This document shows, piece by piece, positions 59,436 to 64,000 of a stretch of DNA of 64,000 nucleotides (position 1 is the first letter of the stretch; the number at the start of each line of letters is the position of its first letter). The stretch spans positions 91,398 to 155,397 of the forward strand of contig CAVBWZ010000005.1 of assembly GCA_963599445.1 (NCBI GenBank). The letters are read 5' to 3'. The notes under the pieces are model-generated. The model was not told where the DNA came from and did not search any database. It saw nothing but the letters and a program-made list of their open reading frames with translations. Made by a program: the position numbers and the translations under genes. This stretch comes from UBA9732 sp963599445. Lineage in GTDB: Bacteria; Spirochaetota; Spirochaetia; Sphaerochaetales; Sphaerochaetaceae.

Positions 59436-61232
59436 TCACTCCTCCTTTTCCGCTTTAACATCCGCTTTAACATCGGTTGACGACACAGCCCAATCCTTGG
59501 CTCCAATGTGGGCCTGCCACATGTCGTTGTACAAAGGACAGGTTCCAAGGAGCTCATCCTGAGTACCCTGTGCAACGATGCGTCCTTCCTTGAGCACCAC
59601 AATATTGTCGGCTCCCTTTATGGTGGACAATCTATGGGCTATGACGAGCAGCGTCTTGCCCTTGGTGAGGGCGGCTATGCTCTGCTGTATCTTGTCTTCG
59701 TTTTCAGGGTCGGTGAAAGCGGTGGCCTCGTCAAGAATCACGATTGGAGCGTTCTTGAGCATCATCCTTGCAATTGCAATGCGCTGCTTCTCCCCTCCAG
59801 AGAGTCGCTTTCCAGCCTCACCGGCAGGCGTATTGTAACCCTGCGGAAGCTTTGCAATGAACTCCTCGCACTGGGCCGCCTTGGCAGCAGCCTTGACTTC
59901 TTCATCCGTTGCACTTGGATTTCCAAGCCTTATGTTCTCAAGAAGAGAGCAGTTGAACAGGAAGTTGTCCTGGGTCACGAAGCTCACATACTCAGACAAC
60001 TGGCTCAAAGGCATGTCCTTGATGTTCACGCCGCCAATCTCAATGCTTCCCTGCGTAACGTCCCAGAACCGAGCGATGAGCTTTGCGACAGTGGATTTTC
60101 CACCACCGGAAGGTCCAACCAAAGCAGTGAACCCACCCTTTGGCAACGTAAGGTCAACACCATGAAGGACTTCGTCCTTGGAATCACCAGTGTATGAGAA
60201 ATGCACGCCTCTGAGCACGACATTCGTATCCTCGACCACAACCCTGTGGCTTGGCTCGGGAAGTTCAGGCATCTCAAGGAACTGCTCAAGGTTCTCCACT
60301 GTGAACTTCACCTGCCTCATGTTCTCGGAGAACACCTCAAGCTTTGCAAGGGAGCCAACCATCGAGATGGAAAGCATGACGGCAAAGGCGGCTTGGGCAG
60401 CCGTTATGGAACCGCTGTTTGCAAGTACAAGCGCAACAGGAAGGGTTCCAATCAAGGTTGAAGGGAACAAGGCAAAGCTCAGCTTCATGGTCGCAAAGGT
60501 TGAGGCCAGCCACTTGACTACGAACGTTCTGAAATCAGTTATGGCTCCTGCATACTTCTCATAGGAGACCCCTGCCCTTCCAAACGCCTTTATGACCTCT
60601 ATACCTTCTACGTATTCGACTATCACGCTGTTCATGTACGATGCGCTGTGGTCATACTTGTCAAAGTTCTTCCCGCTTATCTTGAAAGTAAGCCCCATGC
60701 ACACGAACGACAAAGGGAACGTCACGAGGGAAGCCAGAGCAAGACGCCAGTCTATTGCAGCCAAGGCGACTATGCTCACGATTGGAAGTACCACGTGCCC
60801 GCATCCTTCCGGAATCATATGGGCCAACGGCGGCTCAAGGTTCTCTATCTTGTCCACCATCATCCCCTTTATCTCGCCTATCGAGTGGTTCTCCACCTCT
60901 CCAAGCGGAGCATGGAGGAAACGGTCTGCAAGGCGCAGTCTAAGGCCCTCCAGCACGCTGTATGCCATACTGTGCGATGTGGCCGTCGAAAGGCTGAAGA
61001 ACGCAATCTTGACGACATATGCAAGAAGCGAGTACAGACACCACTTTGCTATGGCGTCAACGGTCGCACCACCCTGAATGAAAAGGCAAACCACCTCGTA
61101 CATGCAATAGAAAGGCACAAGTCCGACCAAGACCGATACCACAGACAACGCCACGGACAAATACATCTTCCTCCTCTCCCCTTGGGAATAGGCGAAGAGC
61201 GATTTCATCCAGCTTTTCTTCTCTGTCTCCAT
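59436..61232 (-). CDS. Half-size ABC transporter (membrane domain plus ATPase), first of pair
   Basis: A 598-residue partner of the following gene: six helices in the first 320 residues, Walker A GPSGGGKSTVAK, signature LSGGEKQRIAIAR, Walker B IVILDEATAFTDPENE (Asp replaced by Thr/Asp variation after DEATA) and VIAHRLST. The preferred start is METEKKSW (ATG 61232), after AAGGG. Earlier ATG or TTG codons overlap the operator at 61247-61264. The operator ties it to the MBL and methyltransferase genes. Confidence 0.9.
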   Translation of the reverse strand: METEKKSWMKSLFAYSQGERRKMYLSVALSVVSVLVGLVPFYCMYEVVCLFIQGGATVDAIAKWCLYSLLAYVVKIAFFSLSTATSHSMAYSVLEGLRLRLADRFLHAPLGEVENHSIGEIKGMMVDKIENLEPPLAHMIPEGCGHVVLPIVSIVALAAIDWRLALASLVTFPLSFVCMGLTFKISGKNFDKYDHSASYMNSVIVEYVEGIEVIKAFGRAGVSYEKYAGAITDFRTFVVKWLASTFATMKLSFALFPSTLIGTLPVALVLANSGSITAAQAAFAVMLSISMVGSLAKLEVFSENMRQVKFTVENLEQFLEMPELPEPSHRVVVEDTNVVLRGVHFSYTGDSKDEVLHGVDLTLPKGGFTALVGPSGGGKSTVAKLIARFWDVTQGSIEIGGVNIKDMPLSQLSEYVSFVTQDNFLFNCSLLENIRLGNPSATDEEVKAAAKAAQCEEFIAKLPQGYNTPAGEAGKRLSGGEKQRIAIARMMLKNAPIVILDEATAFTDPENEDKIQQSIAALTKGKTLLVIAHRLSTIKGADNIVVLKEGRIVAQGTQDELLGTCPLYNDMWQAHIGAKDWAVSSTDVKADVKAEKEE

Positions 61233-61246
61233 GTTTTCCATCCCTT

Positions 61247-61264
61247 GGTTAGTCACCTCTAACC
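61247..61264. promoter_or_regulatory. TetR-type operator (site 3) before ABC transporter pair
   Basis: GGTTAGTCACCTCTAACC: arms GGTTAG/CTAACC with matching spacer, the same family as sites 1 and 2. It lies about 15 bases before the preferred ABC start. Confidence 0.8.
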
Positions 61265-61340
61265 GCAACGCAGTCTAGCACTTTTCCAAAACAAAGAAAA
61301 GGGAGGAACTTTCAAAACTATGCTTTGTGTGGATTGGACA

Positions 61341-61388
61341 GAGCAAACAAAAGGGACCGCCATGGTCAAACGACCAAACGGCGGTCCC
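61341..61388 (-). terminator. Intrinsic terminator of mscL
   Basis: Perfect 9-bp arms GGGACCGCC/GGCGGTCCC with an inner TGGTC/GACCA stem. On the minus strand a T-rich TTTTGTTTG follows. It lies 44 bp after the mscL stop. Confidence 0.9.
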
Positions 61389-61431
61389 GTTCCAAAGAAA
61401 TGAATCTTCTAGTGCATTGGCAAACAGGAAA

Positions 61432-61833
61432 CTATTTCGTCTCCTCGCAAGGCTCCTTCTGGGCTTCCTTAGCTTCCTTTGCCTTCTTGGCCTTCTCCTG
61501 AGCATCCCTCAGGTCGTTCATGACCCTTATGATGGAGAACAGGACAAGTGCTGTAAGCAGGAACTGGATGATTGCCTGAAGAAGCGATCCATAGCGGATT
61601 GCCACCTCCGCAGTTGTGTCAGTCGCGGCCTTGAGAACGATCCTCAGGTCAGTGAAGTCCATGTCGCCAATGATGAAGCCCAAAAGCGGATTGAGTATGT
61701 CGTTGACGAATGAGTTCACGACATTGGTGAACATTCCGCCAACGATGATTCCAACGGCCATGTCAATGACGCTTCCGCGTGATATGAAGGTCTTGAACTC
61801 CTCGATGAAACCCTTCTTTTCCTTGTCTGCCAT
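61432..61833 (-). CDS. mscL: Large-conductance mechanosensitive channel MscL
   Basis: A 133-residue MscL: N-terminal amphipathic helix (FIEEFKTFISRG), TM1 with VIDMAVGIIVGGMFTNVVNSFVNDILNPLLG, a periplasmic loop (MDFTDLRIVLKAATDTTAEVAIRYG), TM2 (IIQFLLTALVLFSIIRVM) and a charged cytoplasmic helix. It opens under membrane tension to release osmolytes. AAGGAAGG precedes the ATG. A strong terminator follows it, so it is its own unit or ends one with the barrel protein upstream. Confidence 0.95.
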   Translation of the reverse strand: MADKEKKGFIEEFKTFISRGSVIDMAVGIIVGGMFTNVVNSFVNDILNPLLGFIIGDMDFTDLRIVLKAATDTTAEVAIRYGSLLQAIIQFLLTALVLFSIIRVMNDLRDAQEKAKKAKEAKEAQKEPCEETK

Positions 61834-61862
61834 ACTATGCCTTCCTTAGAATCTTTTCAGAA

Positions 61863-62882
61863 TCAGAACTCGAACGAAAGGTATGCCTTTGCGTTCACGG
61901 CATTTCCCTTGGCAGCCTCTGGGTACAGCGAGTAGCAATCAGCCACTTCGAGGCCAAGACCAACGACGTTGCCAAGTCTGATGCGTGCGCCAAGTTGTGC
62001 CACGACACCTGCGGTGTAGCTCTTGAGAGCTGTAAACGGTGCAGCAACCTCTCCGCCAACACCAAGGTAGAAGTCCGCCCATGATGAGGCATAGTCTGCA
62101 ACGAGCATGACGTCCAAAGTACCCTTGAAGTTTGCAGCGCTTATGTTCTTGAGATCCTTGAAGGTGTCCAAGCCGGTATATGCCGTAAACTGAGCCTTTG
62201 CACCAAAACCGAACGAACCGGTTCTTCCAAACAGGAACGTGTATCCCAGGGATGCGCCGACAAGATGGTTGTCCTTGTCGAATGGAATCTTGTTTCCATA
62301 CACGACACCAAGGTCTATGCGGGACCTTGCAGGATAGACTGCAGGAGCTGCCTTTGCAGGAGTCTCTTCAGCTGGAGCCTCGGCAACAACCTCTTCCTGT
62401 ACAGCAGGTTCCTCAGCGGAAACCTCTGGCTGGACATCATCGGACTTGTTCTCTGGAGCCGCCTCGGCAGGCTCTGCTGACTCGGAAGCAGGCTCAGCAA
62501 CTGGTTCTGCAATTGGCTCAACGTTTTCCGCAGGAGCCTCTGCTGGCTCTGAAGTCTCTGAAGCCTCAACGACATCGGCCAGGACGGTCTCTTCCTCGAC
62601 TGCAGCGGAGACGGTATGGCTGCTTGCGCTCCAGTTCGCACCGTCGTATGACTGCTGGAGGTACAGCGTGTGCTCGACCGATACATCAATGTCGTATGAA
62701 GCGCTGAGGACGTCCGCTTCGACTACGGTCCACTTGCCTTCCTCTTCGCCATCGAGCTGATAGCGGAAATACTTCACGTCAGGGTCGTTCTGGGACCAGG
62801 ACCATGTCACTGTGGCGTCCAAGGCGAATGCGCCTGCAACCACAACAAGAAGCAAAGCAATAAGAATAGATGCTCTCTTCAT
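61863..62882 (-). CDS. Outer-membrane beta-barrel protein with FN3-like head and acidic linker
   Basis: A 339-residue exported protein. Signal ILIALLLVVVAGAFA, an N-terminal beta domain (VTWSWSQNDPDVKYFRYQLDGE..TLYLQQSYDGANWS, fibronectin-like), a roughly 90-residue linker of Ala, Pro, Glu and Val repeats, and a C-terminal barrel of about 160 residues (SRIDLGVVYGNKIP..GASLGYTFLFG..) ending AKAYLSFEF with the terminal Phe required for barrel insertion. Probably a surface or structural barrel; a specific function is not recognisable. AGGAGG precedes the ATG. Confidence 0.82.
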   Translation of the reverse strand: MKRASILIALLLVVVAGAFALDATVTWSWSQNDPDVKYFRYQLDGEEEGKWTVVEADVLSASYDIDVSVEHTLYLQQSYDGANWSASSHTVSAAVEEETVLADVVEASETSEPAEAPAENVEPIAEPVAEPASESAEPAEAAPENKSDDVQPEVSAEEPAVQEEVVAEAPAEETPAKAAPAVYPARSRIDLGVVYGNKIPFDKDNHLVGASLGYTFLFGRTGSFGFGAKAQFTAYTGLDTFKDLKNISAANFKGTLDVMLVADYASSWADFYLGVGGEVAAPFTALKSYTAGVVAQLGARIRLGNVVGLGLEVADCYSLYPEAAKGNAVNAKAYLSFEF

Positions 62883-62932
62883 AAGAATATCCTCCTAAAA
62901 AGGGCGGCAGTGGACGAATCCACGCCATCGTT

Positions 62933-63841
62933 TTATTTTTCCCACAGGATTTCAGGATAGAAACCCTGCTTGGTCTTCTCTGCCAGATTGAGCCTTACGG
63001 TCTCTCTGTCTTCCCGGTACGTCATTCCAAACCACTTGTCGTGTGAGGAAAGCACTCTAAGGCTTCCAAGCCCCTTGGATACGATCTCTCCTGCACAGTT
63101 TGGAAGAAGGGCCTCCGCCTTTGGCTCCGCAGCGTTCTTCTCCATGAACTTTGCAAAGTACTGGGACATGTACTCGAACACCTCTGGGGTGAAGCCAAAG
63201 AAGTTCATCGAGACCTGCTCTTCACCTGTCAAATATACATCGCCTTCAGGCAAATGGGAAACTATCCTGTCACCTTCGTACTCTATCTTGGTGTTCTCAC
63301 GCATTCCAAGGAGGTATCCGTCCTTGACCTGGCACACTCCACGGGAGACGCTTCCGGCAGGGCTCATGGTATTCTTGAGAAGATATCCAACCATTGCATG
63401 CTCAGTGCTGTCGTTGTCAAGTTTGGAAAGGTATCCGCCAAGAGTCCCATAGGCCTCGCGTCCATAGTAGTCGTCGCAGTTTATCACCGTAAAAGGAGTC
63501 TTCATGACGTCCTTTGCGCAAAGCACTGCATGGACCGTACCCCAAGGCTTGGTCCTGTCCTTGGAAAGGGCGATCTGCTCAGGTGTCAGAAGGCTGTCGT
63601 GCGTTTGGAAAACGTATTCTGCGTCAATGTTCCTTGCAATCCTGTCGAACAGCCTCTCCCTGAAGTCCTTCTCTATGTCAGGGCGTATGATGAACACGAC
63701 CTTTCCGTATCCGCTTCTATGCGCATCGTAGACGCTGTAGTCTATGAGCGTCTCGCCATGTGCACCAACCGAGTCCAACTGCTTGACTCCGCCATAGCGT
63801 GATCCCATCCCTGCAGCAAGTACCAGCAATGAAGGTTTCAT
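62933..63841 (-). CDS. Nucleotidyltransferase family protein (sugar-nucleotide type)
   Basis: A 302-residue protein with the nucleotidyltransferase loop LLVLAAGMGSRYGGVKQLD (G-x-G-x-R) and the metal/nucleotide motif FTVINCDDYYG. This is the DUF-type group related to glucose-1-phosphate nucleotidyltransferases, but the substrate is unknown. ATG 63841 follows AAGGAG. A -10 box GATAAT with a TTGCAG -35 17 bp upstream can be read on the minus strand. Confidence 0.85.
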   Translation of the reverse strand: MKPSLLVLAAGMGSRYGGVKQLDSVGAHGETLIDYSVYDAHRSGYGKVVFIIRPDIEKDFRERLFDRIARNIDAEYVFQTHDSLLTPEQIALSKDRTKPWGTVHAVLCAKDVMKTPFTVINCDDYYGREAYGTLGGYLSKLDNDSTEHAMVGYLLKNTMSPAGSVSRGVCQVKDGYLLGMRENTKIEYEGDRIVSHLPEGDVYLTGEEQVSMNFFGFTPEVFEYMSQYFAKFMEKNAAEPKAEALLPNCAGEIVSKGLGSLRVLSSHDKWFGMTYREDRETVRLNLAEKTKQGFYPEILWEK

Positions 63842-64000
63842 GTACCAATTTCTCCTTTTATCCTGCAATTTCCTCTATTATCACAGAAAGGAACTCCAAC
63901 TGCAACACATGCTTAAACACATGTCGTCGCCTGAAGTAACACGCAAAACCCCACTTCTGCACAGTGTTGGTGGCAATCCTCAAATGAAGTCATGAATTGG

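Noticed and set aside
1..64000. tRNA, rRNA or CRISPR array
   Set aside because: No tRNA-like TTCGAAT arm with a matching cloverleaf, no rRNA stretch and no spaced direct-repeat array was found by eye; a scan tool would be needed to be certain.

Overview
The window looks like a chromosomal piece of an anaerobic, probably gut-associated spirochaete (Treponema/Sphaerochaeta-like). This is inferred from gene style only: a solute-binding protein whose signal ends in FANGAKE, a barrel protein ending in a terminal F, a trimeric NADH-type [FeFe] hydrogenase, ECF and ABC uptake systems, and mid GC with strong GGAGG ribosome sites. No rRNA, tRNA, CRISPR array or prophage was seen. A run of ten N at 53902-53911 marks an assembly gap.

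Layout. 1-3.4 kb: end of an MtnA-like isomerase, a small basic protein, a RAYT transposase flanked by inverted tracts of 9-bp repeats, and an M48 protease. 3.4-11.4 kb: a LacI-controlled catabolic operon (DlgD-like reductase, binding-protein ABC importer, beta-propeller hydrolase-like protein), with two perfect operators bracketing a near-consensus promoter. 11.5-18.4 kb: Fic protein, lipoprotein phosphoesterase, a PIN/HTH toxin-antitoxin locus with a predicted leaderless promoter, a GNAT protein, an XRE/DUF2975 pair, YjdF with a structured leader, and a cupin/Rrf2 pair sharing operators. 18.4-23.6 kb: hydCBA and an MBL-fold hydrolase. 23.7-34.3 kb: AAA/DUF4143 ATPase, Vsr, a yegTUVW-like operon in which an ECF transporter takes the place of the nucleoside permease, DUF3842, and a zinc/manganese-type ABC importer.

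34.3-37.2 kb: LCMT-type methyltransferase, TetR regulator and an alpha-oxoamine synthase closer to serine palmitoyltransferase than to Kbl. 37.2-43 kb is an AT-richer accessory island: ABC-like ATPase, DUF2971 protein, Dcm methylase with a ribbon-helix-helix-like N-terminus, MvaI/BcnI-type endonuclease, a gene broken by an in-frame TAG, and a start-less XRE remnant. 43-52.2 kb returns to housekeeping genes: RlmD-type methylase, PepF with odd Cys-rich insertions, an NtrC-type two-component pair, Hsp33 and RlmKL. 52.4-57.6 kb is a second accessory patch: DUF2130, an HTH protein, a hypothetical, a lipoprotein also broken by an in-frame TAG, and an ORF6N protein. 57.6-64 kb: a pair of half-ABC transporters, MscL, a barrel protein and a sugar-nucleotidyltransferase-like protein.

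Three themes cut across the genes. First, degenerate 9- and 10-bp phased repeat tracts occupy at least five intergenic spots, including both sides of the RAYT gene. Second, an 18-bp palindrome GGTTAGA-N4-TCTAACC lies before the MBL hydrolase, the methyltransferase beside tetR and the ABC pair, suggesting one TetR regulon. Third, many promoters carry readable operator pairs, so much of the local regulation can be predicted directly from the DNA.
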